A stretch of DNA of 58,953 nucleotides from a virus. A model generated the notes under the pieces. It had not been told where the DNA came from. It worked only from the letters and a program-made list of their open reading frames with translations, and did no database searches. The position numbers were made by a program, and so were the translations under genes. The stretch spans positions 1 through 58,953 of the IMG/VR virus record IMGVR_UViG_3300009788_000015; one strand, written 5' to 3'. Below, piece after piece: positions 29,839 to 38,193 of this stretch; within the stretch, counting starts at the first letter, position 1, and the number at the start of each line of letters is the position of its first letter.

Positions 29839-30495
29839 ATGGGTCACGCCAAGATACGGCTCCTGCTCGACCAGGAGGCGGACCCTCCTGACCCGGCGCG
29901 ATACGTCGTCTGTTCTGGGTTGGTGCGGTCACGCCACCGCTGCCTCTGGGCGGTGGTGGACTCGCACGCTCAGTTGAGAGCCGCCGATGACTCGTATGAG
30001 GGGTTGGACCCGAAGGTCGGGCGCGCGCTGTTCGTGCCCCAGGTTGACCAACTCCAATTTGTCCGCCCCGACGGCACGGTCGTCGGGGCAGGCGTGGACG
30101 GGCTGGCCGAGTTCAGGCGCGAGGTCGCGGCGCAGATGCGGGGGCGAAACTCAGTGCCGGTGGACGTCGTCCGCGGCGATGGATTGCGTGAGACGATCAT
30201 GGCGCAGCCGGTGGGCGAGCACTTCGTCGTCTACCGCGGAGGTGATCCTCCCCGCGCGTGGCATGTAACTCACGTCGCGTCGGGCTTGGCCGCCCGCAGG
30301 GACTTGGGCACGAGGCTGCTGGCCGCGGCGATCGCGGTGGCGCTGCAGCGCATACCCATCCCGTGGGGGAAGGAGGAGCCACTGGCGCTCGAAAACACGA
30401 GCGTGGAGCTGGCGCTCCGGACGGGTCGCGCCGCAGGAATGACCGACTTGAAACTGCTGCGGGACGAGGCGGCGGTGGACGAGATGCTTCACTAG
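29839..30495 (+). CDS. Hypothetical protein (218 aa)
   Basis: ATG at 29839 chosen because AGGAG is 10 nt upstream; a GTG at 29830 lies too close to it. The product is mixed alpha/beta (YVVCSGLVRSRHRCLWAVVD, RALFVPQVDQLQFVRPDG, HFVVYRGGDPPRAW) with a helical C-terminus. It sits between the ssDNA-binding protein and the methyltransferase genes. Family not recognised. Confidence 0.65.
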   Translation: MGHAKIRLLLDQEADPPDPARYVVCSGLVRSRHRCLWAVVDSHAQLRAADDSYEGLDPKVGRALFVPQVDQLQFVRPDGTVVGAGVDGLAEFRREVAAQMRGRNSVPVDVVRGDGLRETIMAQPVGEHFVVYRGGDPPRAWHVTHVASGLAARRDLGTRLLAAAIAVALQRIPIPWGKEEPLALENTSVELALRTGRAAGMTDLKLLRDEAAVDEMLH

Positions 30496-30510
30496 CGAGG
30501 AGGTGGTAGC

Positions 30511-30732
30511 GTGCCCAAGGTGAAGTCAGACGACCCGGTGTATCGAATGCTGCACGACGACGAGCGCACCACGACGCCGACGGTGTTCGAGGAGGGCTGT
30601 TCCATCTGCGAGGATCCCGAGTTCGCGCGGATGGGGCTGCCTCTGTGCTACGCCTGCAGGTTCTGCAGCGGGCACGTGGCCGCCGACGACTGCGAGTGCG
30701 ACGAATGTGGCCGCGACCAGAGGGATGAATGA
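30511..30732 (+). CDS. Cys-rich zinc-finger-like protein (73 aa)
   Basis: GTG start after GAGGAGGT. The product has eight Cys in pairs (CSIC, CYACRFC, CECDEC) plus His, consistent with one or two zinc knuckles. The gene overlaps the methyltransferase start (ATGAATGA). It could act in DNA binding alongside replication. No family recognised. Confidence 0.7.
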   Translation: MPKVKSDDPVYRMLHDDERTTTPTVFEEGCSICEDPEFARMGLPLCYACRFCSGHVAADDCECDECGRDQRDE

Positions 30733-31720
30733 GCTGGCTCTATGTGCCGGGAACGGTGGCCTCTCGCTCGGACTACGCCTTGCTGTCGCAACGGCTCGCA
30801 CGGTCTGCGTGGTGGAGAGGGAAGCCTTCTGCTGCGCGGACCTGGCGCGCAAGATGTCGGCGGGCATCTTGGATTCGGCACCGCAACCTTCGATGGCCGC
30901 CCATGGCGTGGAGCAGTGGACCTCATCACTGCTGGCTTCCCGTGCCAGCCTTCCAGCGCGGCGGGCAAGGGCCTCGGCGTCGACGACCCGCGGTGGCTCT
31001 GGCCACAGGTCCAGCGCATCTGCGGGGAGGCGTCGCCCGGACTCGTCTTCCTCGAAAACGTCCCCGGGATCCGCACCAAGGGACTGGTCGAAGTCCTCGA
31101 AGGGCTTGCCGATCTCGGCTTCGATGCGTGGTGGGATTGTTTCAGCGCGGCCGAAGTCGGCGCGCCGCACCTCCGAAGGCGCTGGTTCTGCCTGGCTGCC
31201 CACCCCGAGCGCGCGGACCTACGGGACCTCTGGCAATGGGTGCCCGGGGGACGGCAGGGAGGCCTACGCGCACCGGGGGACGCCGAGCCTCAACACGATG
31301 GCGCGGACGGGGATGTGGCCATCTCCGAGTGCATCGGACGCCCTCGGGTCGAGGACCCTGCCACCGGGAACGACAGCGACGGGAGTAACGCCCGAAGGAA
31401 AGAAAAAGCAGGTCGGGTTGAACAACGCAGTGAGACTGTGGCCGACGCCGAAGGCGCGCGACTACAGGAGTGGCCGCTGTCGCCAGACGACGAGGCAACG
31501 GAACAGAGACCACTCGCCGGACCTGGAGAGGGTGGTTGGTGGTCTGCTGAACCCGACGTGGGTCGAGTGGCTGATGGGGTTGCCGACCGGGTGGACCGGC
31601 TCCGGTCCATCGGCAACGGGGTGGTCCCGCTGGTGGTCGCTCATGCGTTCAGAACTCTCGCGGCTCGGGCAGCTGGCGTGGATTGACCGCGAGCGCGAGA
31701 TAGAGGACATCCTGTCCTGA
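30725..31720 (+). pseudogene. C5 cytosine DNA methyltransferase, motifs split over two reading frames
   Basis: Frame A (ATG at 30725, stop 31720) encodes motif I (ELALCAGNGGLSLGL) up to GILDSAP at ~30890, and the C-terminal part from ~31195 (LPTPSARTYGTSGNG, LWPTPKARDYRSG, LNPTWVEWLMGLPTGWT). The middle with the catalytic loop GFPCQPSS, LVFLENVPG and AEVGAPHLRRRWFCLA lies in frame B (about 30888-31200), which also continues to a plausible ending (GWWSAEPDVGRV, VDRLRSIGNGVVP) at 31686. So at least one shift (-1 near 30885), and perhaps a compensating +1 near 31195, is needed. Several residues expected before ATFDGRPW seem missing, suggesting an out-of-frame deletion. It could be a pseudogene, an assembly error or frameshifted. 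The frame A stop overlaps the polymerase ATG. Confidence 0.75.
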
Positions 31721-33750
31721 TGGACCCGTTCAAGGGCGTGCTGTGCTTCGACTTCGAGACGAGCTCGGCGTGCGACATCAAGGCCGGCGCCTGGGCCTAC
31801 TCGGAGCACCCCACCACCATCGTGTACGTCGCGTGCATGGCCTACGCCGAGCGCGCGGGGCGCTACGACCACCGCGAGTGGTGGCCGGGCGGCCAGCTGG
31901 ACGCCGAGGTCGTCGACTTCATCCGCGCCGGTGGGATCCTGGTCGCGCACAACGTCGGGTTCGAGCGGTCAATCTGGGCGAACCTCCTGCTGGAGCAGGG
32001 TTGGCCTGGGACCGACGCGGGGCAGTGGTGCGACACCCAGAAGTTGGGCCTCGCGGTGAACCAACCGCTCGCGCTCGAAGGGCTCGCGCGGGCACTCGGG
32101 TGCCCGGTGCAGAAGGACAAGGAGGGGGCCAAGCTCATGAAGCGGATGGCTTCGCCCGTGGCCGACGGCGAGGGCGGCTGGGTCTACGACCGCGACCCCG
32201 ACCACCTCATGCGGCTGCACCAGTACTGCCGCGACGACGTCGCCGCGACGCTCGACTGCTACTTCCGGCTGCCGGCGCTGAGCGTGCGCGAGGCGCTGGT
32301 GGCGCGGGTGGACCAGCGGATCAACGAGCGCGGCGTCTACCTGGACCAGGACTTCGCGGCCAAGTGCCTGGGGGTCACGGCCGCGCGGTCGGCCGAGCTC
32401 GCCGACGAGGCGTTCGCCGCCACCGGGGGCTGGCTCTCCAACTCCACGGCCGCCCCGGCGCTGAAGGCGTGGCTCAAGTCGCAGGGCGTGGTGCTGCCCA
32501 AGGTGGTCCGCAAGAACGTCAGGGGGGAGCACAAGGCCAGCGAGTCCGTGGCCAAGGCCGTGGTCGTCGAGCTGCTGGGGGACCCCGACCTGCCCGCCGA
32601 GGTTCGCCAGGTCCTAGAAAACCGGGTCGAGGCCAACAAGGTGACCAGCCTGGCCAAGCTCAAGCGGGTGCCCACCATGGTTGGGACCGACGGGCGGCTG
32701 CGCCACGCGCTGCACTTCCACGGGGCCCACACGGGCCGCTGGACGTCCTCTGGGCTCCAAGTCCACAACCTGCCCAAGGACAACATGGAGCCCGGGGAGC
32801 GCGCCCTGGTGCGCCTGGTGCTGTCCTGCGGGGACCTGGACGGCCTGAAGCTCGCCACCGAGCGGCCGCTGGACGCCGTGAGCCAGTCACTGCGCTCGGT
32901 GATCGCCGCCCCGCCGGGGCGCGAGCTCGTCGCCGGCGACTTCTCGGGGATCGAGGCGCGGGTGATCGCGTGGCTCGCCGGCCAGGACGACATCCTGGCA
33001 GAGTTCGCGGCGGGCACCGACGTGTACGCGTACACGGCCGCGCGGATCGGCAGCACCAGCCGGCAGCTGGGCAAGGTGTGCGTGCTGGCGCTCGGCTATG
33101 GCATGGGCCCGCTGAAGTTTGCGTCCACGGCCGCGGCCGCGGGCATCCACCTGGAGAACAAGCAGGCGCGGGCGATCCAGCAGTTCTGGCGCCAGACCAA
33201 CCACTCGATCGTGGAGTTCTGGGCCCGCCTGGAGGAGGCCGCGCGCGACGCGATCGACAATCCTGGCACCGCGTTCCAGGTGGGGCTGGTCTACGTCATG
33301 GTCAAGGGCGACTGCCTGCTGCTGCGGCTGCCGTCCGGCCGGGCGCTGCGCTACTGGCGGCCGAGGATCGTCCCCGCCGTGAAGGAAGTCAAGACCATCA
33401 ATGAGGACGGCGAGGTCGTCACCGTCACGATGCACGTCGAGGAGGTCCGCTTCTTCACCATGGGCAAGGACAAGAAGTCCATGGCGCCCGAGTCGACCTA
33501 CGGCGGCAAGTTGGCGGAAAACGTGACCCAGGGCGCGGCGCGCGACCTGCTCGCCGACGCGCTGGTCCGGGTCGACGGCGTGGAGCCCTACGAGGTCGTC
33601 ATGCACGTCCACGATTCGATCGCGGCGGAGGTCCCCGAGGGTGGTGGCTCGGTGGACGAGTTCTGCGCGCTCATGGTGGACTCACCGCGGTGGGCCGACG
33701 GCTTGCCGGTCGCCGTGGACGGATATCGGGACGTGAGGTTCCGCGGCTAG
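31720..33750 (+). CDS. DNA polymerase, family A, with 3'-5' exonuclease
   Basis: A 676-aa product starting MDPFKGVLCFDFETSS. Exonuclease motifs: FDFET at 10-14, LVAHNVGFERSIW, and YCRDDVAATLDCYF. Polymerase motifs: A VAGDFSGIEARVIAWLAG (~404-421), B RQLGKVCVLALGYGMGPLKF, C VMHVHDSIAAEVP (His-Asp-Ser at ~629-631). There is no 5' nuclease domain, as in phage single-subunit enzymes. The Asp-Phe-Ser-Gly-Ile-Glu motif A is typical of phage versions. It should be the replicative polymerase with RepA, the SNF2 helicase and the ssDNA-binding protein. Confidence 0.95.
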   Translation: MDPFKGVLCFDFETSSACDIKAGAWAYSEHPTTIVYVACMAYAERAGRYDHREWWPGGQLDAEVVDFIRAGGILVAHNVGFERSIWANLLLEQGWPGTDAGQWCDTQKLGLAVNQPLALEGLARALGCPVQKDKEGAKLMKRMASPVADGEGGWVYDRDPDHLMRLHQYCRDDVAATLDCYFRLPALSVREALVARVDQRINERGVYLDQDFAAKCLGVTAARSAELADEAFAATGGWLSNSTAAPALKAWLKSQGVVLPKVVRKNVRGEHKASESVAKAVVVELLGDPDLPAEVRQVLENRVEANKVTSLAKLKRVPTMVGTDGRLRHALHFHGAHTGRWTSSGLQVHNLPKDNMEPGERALVRLVLSCGDLDGLKLATERPLDAVSQSLRSVIAAPPGRELVAGDFSGIEARVIAWLAGQDDILAEFAAGTDVYAYTAARIGSTSRQLGKVCVLALGYGMGPLKFASTAAAAGIHLENKQARAIQQFWRQTNHSIVEFWARLEEAARDAIDNPGTAFQVGLVYVMVKGDCLLLRLPSGRALRYWRPRIVPAVKEVKTINEDGEVVTVTMHVEEVRFFTMGKDKKSMAPESTYGGKLAENVTQGAARDLLADALVRVDGVEPYEVVMHVHDSIAAEVPEGGGSVDEFCALMVDSPRWADGLPVAVDGYRDVRFRG

Positions 33751-33932
33751 TGTGCGACAAGCGGCACCGTTTTGAGCTGCAGTTCGAGGCCGAGGCCAAG
33801 GCCGACGAGCTCGCCAGGGTGGTGCCGCCGCGCATGGTGGTCTACTGGTGCGAGGAGTGCGAGCGCTGGTGCCTCACGTCGAGGCGACGGCACCCACGCG
33901 ACCTGTTCGCGGACCTAGGGGAGGTGCGCTAG
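33750..33932 (+). CDS. Small Cys-containing protein (60 aa), last rightward gene
   Basis: GTG start overlapping the polymerase stop (TAGTG). The product has CDKRHRFEL near the start and VVYWCEECERWCLTSRRRHP, giving Cys ligands for a zinc knuckle. Its 3' end overlaps the last leftward gene by 18 nt on the opposite strand. No terminator is visible between the converging operons. Confidence 0.6.
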   Translation: MCDKRHRFELQFEAEAKADELARVVPPRMVVYWCEECERWCLTSRRRHPRDLFADLGEVR

Positions 33933-34163
33933 GCGCTCCTCGTCGAAGCTCCAGGCGACCTCGCCGCAGAAGGCGTGGTCGAGCTGCACCAGGTAGGTCC
34001 ACCGCGCGAACTCCGGCGAGTTGAGGAACCTGCCCTTGACCTGCGTGACCGTGCCGCGCACGCGGCACTTGGCGCGGGGGAGGCCGTAGACCTCGCCGAA
34101 GTCGTAGGACACGCGGTCGCCGCCCTGGAACTTGCTGGGCCTGGCCCGCAGCGGCGACATCAT
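33915..34163 (-). CDS. Hypothetical protein (82 aa), last gene of the leftward accessory block
   Basis: Start ATGATG overlaps the upstream stop. The product (RPSKFQGGDRVSYDFGEVYGL..., CRVRGTVTQVKGRFLNSPEF, YLVQLDHAFCGEVAWSF) looks like a small beta-barrel, perhaps SH3- or KOW-like. It overlaps tail-to-tail with the final rightward gene. No family recognised. Confidence 0.65.
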   Translation of the reverse strand: MMSPLRARPSKFQGGDRVSYDFGEVYGLPRAKCRVRGTVTQVKGRFLNSPEFARWTYLVQLDHAFCGEVAWSFDEERLAHLP

Positions 34164-34594
34164 CGAGGGGCGTCTCCGTCGTCGGGCCCCTCGTCGCCGG
34201 CCTTCTCGAGGAACCGCTGGAGCTCCGCGCCGAACTGGTCCGCGTCGTTGACGTCGCTGTTGGCGACCGAGGCGTCGAAGATCTCCCGCGCGCTCGCGTG
34301 CGCCGAGTACACCCCGCGCACGATCCAGCCGCCCGTGCCCAGGAGCCGGTTCTTGACGTTCTTGCAGAGCGCGCCCGGGTCGATCGACTGCCACTCCTCC
34401 TCCGTGATCGCGTAGAGGTCCCGGAAGACGGCGATGCGGCGGGCGTCGTCACCTGAGATGCAGTCGACGACGGCCATGCGGAACGCCTCCTGGATCAGCT
34501 TGCCAAGCAGGGGCTTCATCGACACCGACTCGGACGGCCTGTCGCCGTTGAAGAACTCGTCGCCGATCCAGTTCTTGCAGCTGTCCTCCGTCAC
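34160..34594 (-). CDS. Hypothetical protein (144 aa)
   Basis: GTG start overlapping the upstream stop (GTGA). Mostly helical: NWIGDEFFNGDRPSESVSM, LLGKLIQEAFRMAVVDCI, FRDLYAITEEEWQSIDPGALC. The C-terminus is acidic. Size and order give no clue to function. Confidence 0.65.
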   Translation of the reverse strand: MTEDSCKNWIGDEFFNGDRPSESVSMKPLLGKLIQEAFRMAVVDCISGDDARRIAVFRDLYAITEEEWQSIDPGALCKNVKNRLLGTGGWIVRGVYSAHASAREIFDASVANSDVNDADQFGAELQRFLEKAGDEGPDDGDAPR

Positions 34595-34938
34595 TGGTCG
34601 TCCAACTCCTGCGCCGCCAGCTCCAGCCCCTGCAGCCGCATCCGCATCTGGACCCACGCCACGAACGCCCAGCCGGCGACGTCCACGAGCTCGTCGAGGA
34701 TCTCCTCCGCCGTGCCCGGCCTGTGGAAGCTCTTGTCGCCGTAGTCAATCGCGCCCTGCTCCAGCCGCGCCTTGAGCAGCCCGACGAACTCGACCTGCAG
34801 GGCGGCGCCCTGCGCCTTGGCCTGGCACGCCGTGCAGGCGCCATGCTCGTCGACGCACTCGTCACAGACGGCCACGTGGCAGTCTCTGCACGCCCTTGTC
34901 CAGGGTCGAACTCCACAGACCACGCAGGGCTTGTTCAC
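34591..34938 (-). CDS. Zinc-finger (B-box-like) N-terminus with helical C-terminal domain (115 aa)
   Basis: GTG start overlapping the upstream stop (GTGA). Residues 4-40 hold CVVCGVRPWTRACRDCHVAVC, DECVDEHGACTAC: nine Cys and two His in a double zinc-finger spacing. The rest is helical (QVEFVGLLKARLEQGAID, EEILDELVDVAGWAFVAWVQMRM). The C-terminal segment resembles small phage proteins with a conserved EEILDELVDVAGWA block. Function unknown; metal binding is likely. Confidence 0.7.
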   Translation of the reverse strand: MNKPCVVCGVRPWTRACRDCHVAVCDECVDEHGACTACQAKAQGAALQVEFVGLLKARLEQGAIDYGDKSFHRPGTAEEILDELVDVAGWAFVAWVQMRMRLQGLELAAQELDDQ

Positions 34939-35498
34939 TCCTCCTTCCTCGCGACGTTCGACTCTCGCGACTTGATCGGCCCGACGCGGGTTTCGGCCTC
35001 GTCCGGCGGCTCGACGCACCTCTCGTGGTAGGAGCCCTCCGCGCCCTTGACGGCCTTGCTGTAGCCGAGGATGACGGGTCGCTTGCAGTGCGGGCAGCGG
35101 GGGTCGGTCGCGAGCACCTCGCTGGCGGTGGCGCGGGTGGCGTCGAACTCGGACTCGTACCTCTGAGTCCACGCCTCCACTCGGCGCGTCCACGCCTCAC
35201 CCCTTGATGAACCGAGCGAATTGCACAGTAAAAACATGGCGTCGTCGAGGAGTTTGTGAACCTCCATCCGCGCTGCGATCTCGAAGTCGTTCCGCGCCAG
35301 CAGGGCGGCGAAGGAGGTCGTCCTCGGTGGGTCGAACTTACCGAGTTGACCCTTCATGGTGATGTCCTCATCGCTATCTCCTTTGCGTGGTTTGAATCCC
35401 ATCTCGATCTCCTCCCTCGTCGGGTAGTCCTCCGGCCGCGGGCCGGGCAGCCCGTCGACGAACTTCTGCACGCGGTCGCGTTCTTCGTCGTCCTTCAA
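34935..35498 (-). CDS. Hypothetical protein with C-terminal zinc-knuckle (187 aa)
   Basis: Start taken as the TTG at 35498, which overlaps the upstream stop (TTGA); an in-frame start further upstream would overlap more. N-terminal charged region (DDEERDRVQKFVDGLPGPRPEDYPT), central helices (TTSFAALLARNDFEIAARMEVHKLLDDAMFLL), and a C-terminal CPHCKRPVILGYSKAVKG ... YHERC site for zinc. Family unknown. Confidence 0.6.
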   Translation of the reverse strand: MKDDEERDRVQKFVDGLPGPRPEDYPTREEIEMGFKPRKGDSDEDITMKGQLGKFDPPRTTSFAALLARNDFEIAARMEVHKLLDDAMFLLCNSLGSSRGEAWTRRVEAWTQRYESEFDATRATASEVLATDPRCPHCKRPVILGYSKAVKGAEGSYHERCVEPPDEAETRVGPIKSRESNVARKEE

Positions 35499-35740
35499 CG
35501 CCTCCCCCTCACCAGCGGCGGCGCGCCACGGCTGAAGGTCGCCCAAATCGCGAAGAACGCCGCTGCGGCTAGACCGCCAATCTGTGAACAGTCGAGCCCC
35601 GCGTTCCCCTCACCTGTCAGGCTGACCATGAAGATCGCGAGCAAAAGGACGACGATCATCCAGAGATCCGAGTTGTTGCTCCGGCGGGCACGCCTGACCC
35701 TTTGCCTGCTCCTGCGGATCCGCTCACGCTTGGTCAGCAT
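35495..35740 (-). CDS. Two-span membrane protein (81 aa), holin candidate
   Basis: ATG overlapping the upstream stop (TAATG). A strongly basic N-terminus (LTKRERIRRSRQRVRRARR) precedes two hydrophobic segments, LWMIVVLLLAIFMVSLTG and IGGLAAAAFFAIWATFS, and a short basic tail. Size and two spans fit class II/III holins, but the N-terminal charge and the lack of an adjacent endolysin make this uncertain. It could also be a general inner-membrane protein. Confidence 0.6.
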   Translation of the reverse strand: MLTKRERIRRSRQRVRRARRSNNSDLWMIVVLLLAIFMVSLTGEGNAGLDCSQIGGLAAAAFFAIWATFSRGAPPLVRGRR

Positions 35741-35985
35741 TACCACGCCTCCGCCCCATCGAGCGCGTCCATTTCCGCCTTCGAGTAGAGCCGGTAGGGC
35801 ACGTAGGGCTTCACGTCGTCAGGGCCGGTGCAGCCCACCAGCTCCATTGCCTGGACCCCGCCACCGGGGTTGACGCCGCGGCGGTGCGTGTTCTGGTGCG
35901 CCTCGGGAAAAGACGCGCCGTCGACGATGGTGCCGCCCAGGAAGCCCTCCTCCGACGAGAACGAGAACCACCACCACCGGCGCAT
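35740..35985 (-). CDS. Hypothetical protein (81 aa)
   Basis: ATG overlapping the upstream stop (TGATG). Begins MRRWWWFSFSSEEGFLGG, aromatic, followed by a polar stretch (FPEAHQNTHRRGVNPGGGVQAMELVG) and a C-terminal YRLYSKAEMDALDG. Resembles short phage proteins of unknown role. No membrane span. Confidence 0.65.
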   Translation of the reverse strand: MRRWWWFSFSSEEGFLGGTIVDGASFPEAHQNTHRRGVNPGGGVQAMELVGCTGPDDVKPYVPYRLYSKAEMDALDGAEAW

Positions 35986-36473
35986 CACGGCGCGACCTCC
36001 CTCCACGGGTCGGACTGCTCCGTCGACCAGCACGTCATCTCGACCATGTGTGGGTTGATCCTGTTGACCGGCATCCGGTCGTCGACCAGGTCGCTCGCGC
36101 GCTGCTGGACCTCGTAGGTCCTGCCGCATCCGGGGGCGAAGCACGGCACCCCGGACCACGCGAGCTCGTCGTCGGCCGTCCGCCAGCAGAGCCAGGGCAC
36201 GACGGGGTGGTCCGGGTGGCAGGCGGGCACCCAGCGCGCCGCCCAGGTCTGCAGCTCCATGAGGCGATCCCGGTTCGCCTCGACGCGCGTCGCGCAGTAG
36301 TCGTCGCCGACGTGGCACTGGTCTCCGCGGTGGGCCCCGCACGCCTTGCAGGCGATCCAGCGAGGCGAGCTCGGCCCGTCCCTGCGCCCGGTCGGGTTGT
36401 CGAGCTGGTGGCGTAGGTTCTCGGCCTGGACGCCCAGGACCTGCGAATCGAAGTACACGAGGCGGACCGTCAC
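35985..36473 (-). CDS. Cys/His-rich hypothetical protein (162 aa)
   Basis: GTG start overlapping the upstream stop (GTGA), replacing a much longer Arg-rich reading. Potential metal ligands occur in CKACGAHRGDQCH, GDDYCATR, CHPDHP, CW and CFAPGCGRTYE. The N-terminus VRLVYFDSQVLGVQAENLRHQ is alpha/beta. Likely a zinc protein expressed with the other Cys-rich accessory genes. Confidence 0.65.
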   Translation of the reverse strand: MTVRLVYFDSQVLGVQAENLRHQLDNPTGRRDGPSSPRWIACKACGAHRGDQCHVGDDYCATRVEANRDRLMELQTWAARWVPACHPDHPVVPWLCWRTADDELAWSGVPCFAPGCGRTYEVQQRASDLVDDRMPVNRINPHMVEMTCWSTEQSDPWREVAP

Positions 36474-36718
36474 CGCGCGAACTCCCGGCGCTGCGCCTCG
36501 TTGGGCGGCTCGACCTCGACGTCGCCGGGCGGCGAGGCGTCGACCAGGCAGGGGACGCACAGGAAGATGCACTCGTGCTCCGCTGCGAGGTCGAGCGACG
36601 CCGGCGTGATCCAGATGGGCTCGCGGCACTCCAGGCACCGGCGGGGCACGGAGCTCTCGACCGGGTGCTGAACCTGGCCGCAGAGGTGACCGCACATCGT
36701 GTTCGGCCCGTCGTTCAC
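36470..36718 (-). CDS. Cys-rich protein (82 aa)
   Basis: GTG at 36718 with GGAGG about 10 nt upstream. CGHLCG, RRCLECREPIWI, EHECIFLCVPCLVDA provide eight Cys in pairs, typical of a zinc ribbon pair. Acidic/Pro tail. Stop overlaps the next gene. No family recognised. Confidence 0.65.
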   Translation of the reverse strand: MNDGPNTMCGHLCGQVQHPVESSVPRRCLECREPIWITPASLDLAAEHECIFLCVPCLVDASPPGDVEVEPPNEAQRREFAR

Positions 36719-36777
36719 CGCGCGCGGTCCTCCGTGAAGCTCCAGCGTCGCAGGTCTTCTTCGGTGGCCAGCGGCAG
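36715..36777 (-). CDS. Possible 20-aa peptide with CTG start
   Basis: A short frame with AGGAGG 9 nt before a CTG codon ends in TGA overlapping the following GTG. The peptide (PLATEEDLRRWSFTEDRAR after the first residue) has normal composition, but non-standard CTG initiation makes it doubtful. It may be a coupling leader. Confidence 0.2.
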   Translation of the reverse strand: MPLATEEDLRRWSFTEDRAR

Positions 36778-36792
36778 CGCGAAGGCTTCCTC

Positions 36793-37371
36793 CTAGGTCA
36801 GCCCGGGGAACAGGTTCACTGCCCGCATCAGGAGGACCTCGTCGGTCTTCCCCTTGAGCACCGCGCCGGCGATCATCCGGCCCACGAGGTTGGTGGTCCA
36901 CTCCCACGCCTCGTCCTTGGTGCAGCCGTCGCGCCGGGAGACGTCGGCGATCGCGTCGTTGTAGAAGTCGGCCTGGTCGCGGTCGAGCCGCAGCAGGACC
37001 GTACGCGTCGTGGGCGCCGCCGCGTCCTCCTGCGGCAGCGCCATCTGGAGCACCACCGCCGTCACGCGCCCGCGCGGGCAGCCGGCGCGCGGCAGCCGCT
37101 TGACGTCCTTCGGCTTGAGGATCGGGAAGGTGAGCCGCATCCGGTGGAACGCCGAGGGTAGGGACTCAGCGGGCATCTTGCCGGCGAGCAGCGACACGAC
37201 GGCCTTCTCCACCACCACCGCCGCCTGCGGGACCGGCACCCCGGTGCGGACCAGCACCTCGACCAGGTCCTCGAACAGCTTGGACTGGCGGTCGTTCATC
37301 GAGAACAGCCGGACCTCCAGCCGGGCGCCCGGTCGCCTAGGCGTGGCCTTGAGCGCGATGGTCCGCCTCAC
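36793..37371 (-). CDS. Hypothetical protein (192 aa)
   Basis: GTG start overlapping the upstream stop (GTGA). N-terminus RRTIALKATPRRPGARLEVRLF, then SMNDRQSKLFEDLVEVLVRTGVP and VVVEKAVVSLLAGKMP, followed by strands (RVTAVVLQMALPQEDA, TRTVLLRLDRDQADFYNDAI). Its middle suggests an alpha/beta fold with possible regulatory role. No family recognised. Confidence 0.65.
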   Translation of the reverse strand: MRRTIALKATPRRPGARLEVRLFSMNDRQSKLFEDLVEVLVRTGVPVPQAAVVVEKAVVSLLAGKMPAESLPSAFHRMRLTFPILKPKDVKRLPRAGCPRGRVTAVVLQMALPQEDAAAPTTRTVLLRLDRDQADFYNDAIADVSRRDGCTKDEAWEWTTNLVGRMIAGAVLKGKTDEVLLMRAVNLFPGLT

Positions 37372-37499
37372 TCGAACCACCCCAACACGTAGCCCATGAT
37401 GGCGAAGGCGACCCCGAGGACCAGCGCGAGTTCGACGAAGCCCATCGCCGGGTGGAACCCGCGGCGGCGCCGTGCCCAGTCGCCGTCGTCCAGCGTCAC
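37368..37499 (-). CDS. 43-aa single-span membrane protein
   Basis: GTG start overlapping one stop and stop overlapping the next GTG. After a charged N-terminus (TLDDGDWARRRRGFHPA) comes one hydrophobic segment, FVELALVLGVAFAIMGYVLGWF. The overlaps on both sides and clean membrane segment support a real gene. Possible small holin, antiholin or membrane modulator. Confidence 0.6.
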   Translation of the reverse strand: MTLDDGDWARRRRGFHPAMGFVELALVLGVAFAIMGYVLGWFE

Positions 37500-37840
37500 G
37501 ACGCACCCCGCAGTGGCTCGAACACGTGGTCAGGTCCATGCTTCAGCTCGGTCGCGCCGCACAGCCGACACAGTGGCCACACGCCGTCGCGGTGGCGCCG
37601 CAGCATCACCAGGAGCCGGTTCACCTCGGGGCGGGACTTGAGGCGGAGCGCGATCTGGGCGCCATCGAACTCTCCTCCGAGTTCCAGCGCGAGGATCACC
37701 ATCTCGGGCTTGCCGCGGCCGTCTTCCTCGGGCGTCCACTCGTAGACGCCGTAGCCGTTGGACTCGAGGATCGCAGGCACGTCGCGCAGGTTCTTCCCCG
37801 AGAACTCCTCGTCGGGGACCGGGTTGGTGGGGTCCTTCAC
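37496..37840 (-). CDS. Hypothetical protein (114 aa)
   Basis: GTG start overlapping the upstream stop (GTGA). Mixed fold: NLRDVPAILESNGYGVYEWTPEEDG, PEMVILALELGGEFDGAQIALRL, and a CRLCGATELKHGPDH site. The early SGKNLRDVPAILESNGYG element is ordinary soluble sequence. Function unknown. Confidence 0.65.
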   Translation of the reverse strand: MKDPTNPVPDEEFSGKNLRDVPAILESNGYGVYEWTPEEDGRGKPEMVILALELGGEFDGAQIALRLKSRPEVNRLLVMLRRHRDGVWPLCRLCGATELKHGPDHVFEPLRGAS

Positions 37841-38193
37841 GCTTCCCCCATCCACCTGTTGGTGATGCTGACTATCTTCTCCCGGCACCAGGGGCAGCTG
37901 ACAACGCCGAGGTCGTCGGTGCTGCGGCCGTTCCGGCAGACGTCGTCCAGGTTCTTGACGCCGGCGTTCCACGCGAAGTGAACGTACCTGAGGTCGGAGG
38001 GCTTGGTGAGCGTGTGCGCGATCGTCTTGCAGGTCTCGTTGTCGCTGCAGTAGCGCGTGTTTATCATCATCGTGCCGGGGTCGAGCGCGTACTGTTCCGA
38101 CACGTCACACCTGGCGACGGCTATCTTGTCGTCCGGTTGGAGTGTGTTGCAGATGTTGCACGTCCAGTTCGAGGGGCAGTAGCTGCCGGTCAC
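37837..38193 (-). CDS. Cys-rich hypothetical protein (118 aa)
   Basis: GTG start overlapping the preceding stop (GTGA). Cys pairs YCPSNWTCNIC, RCDVSEQ, YCSDNETCKTI, VCRNGRS and SCPWCREK suggest two or more zinc sites. It is the second gene of the transcript that begins at the promoter at 38442-38470. No family recognised. Confidence 0.65.
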   Translation of the reverse strand: MTGSYCPSNWTCNICNTLQPDDKIAVARCDVSEQYALDPGTMMINTRYCSDNETCKTIAHTLTKPSDLRYVHFAWNAGVKNLDDVCRNGRSTDDLGVVSCPWCREKIVSITNRWMGEA

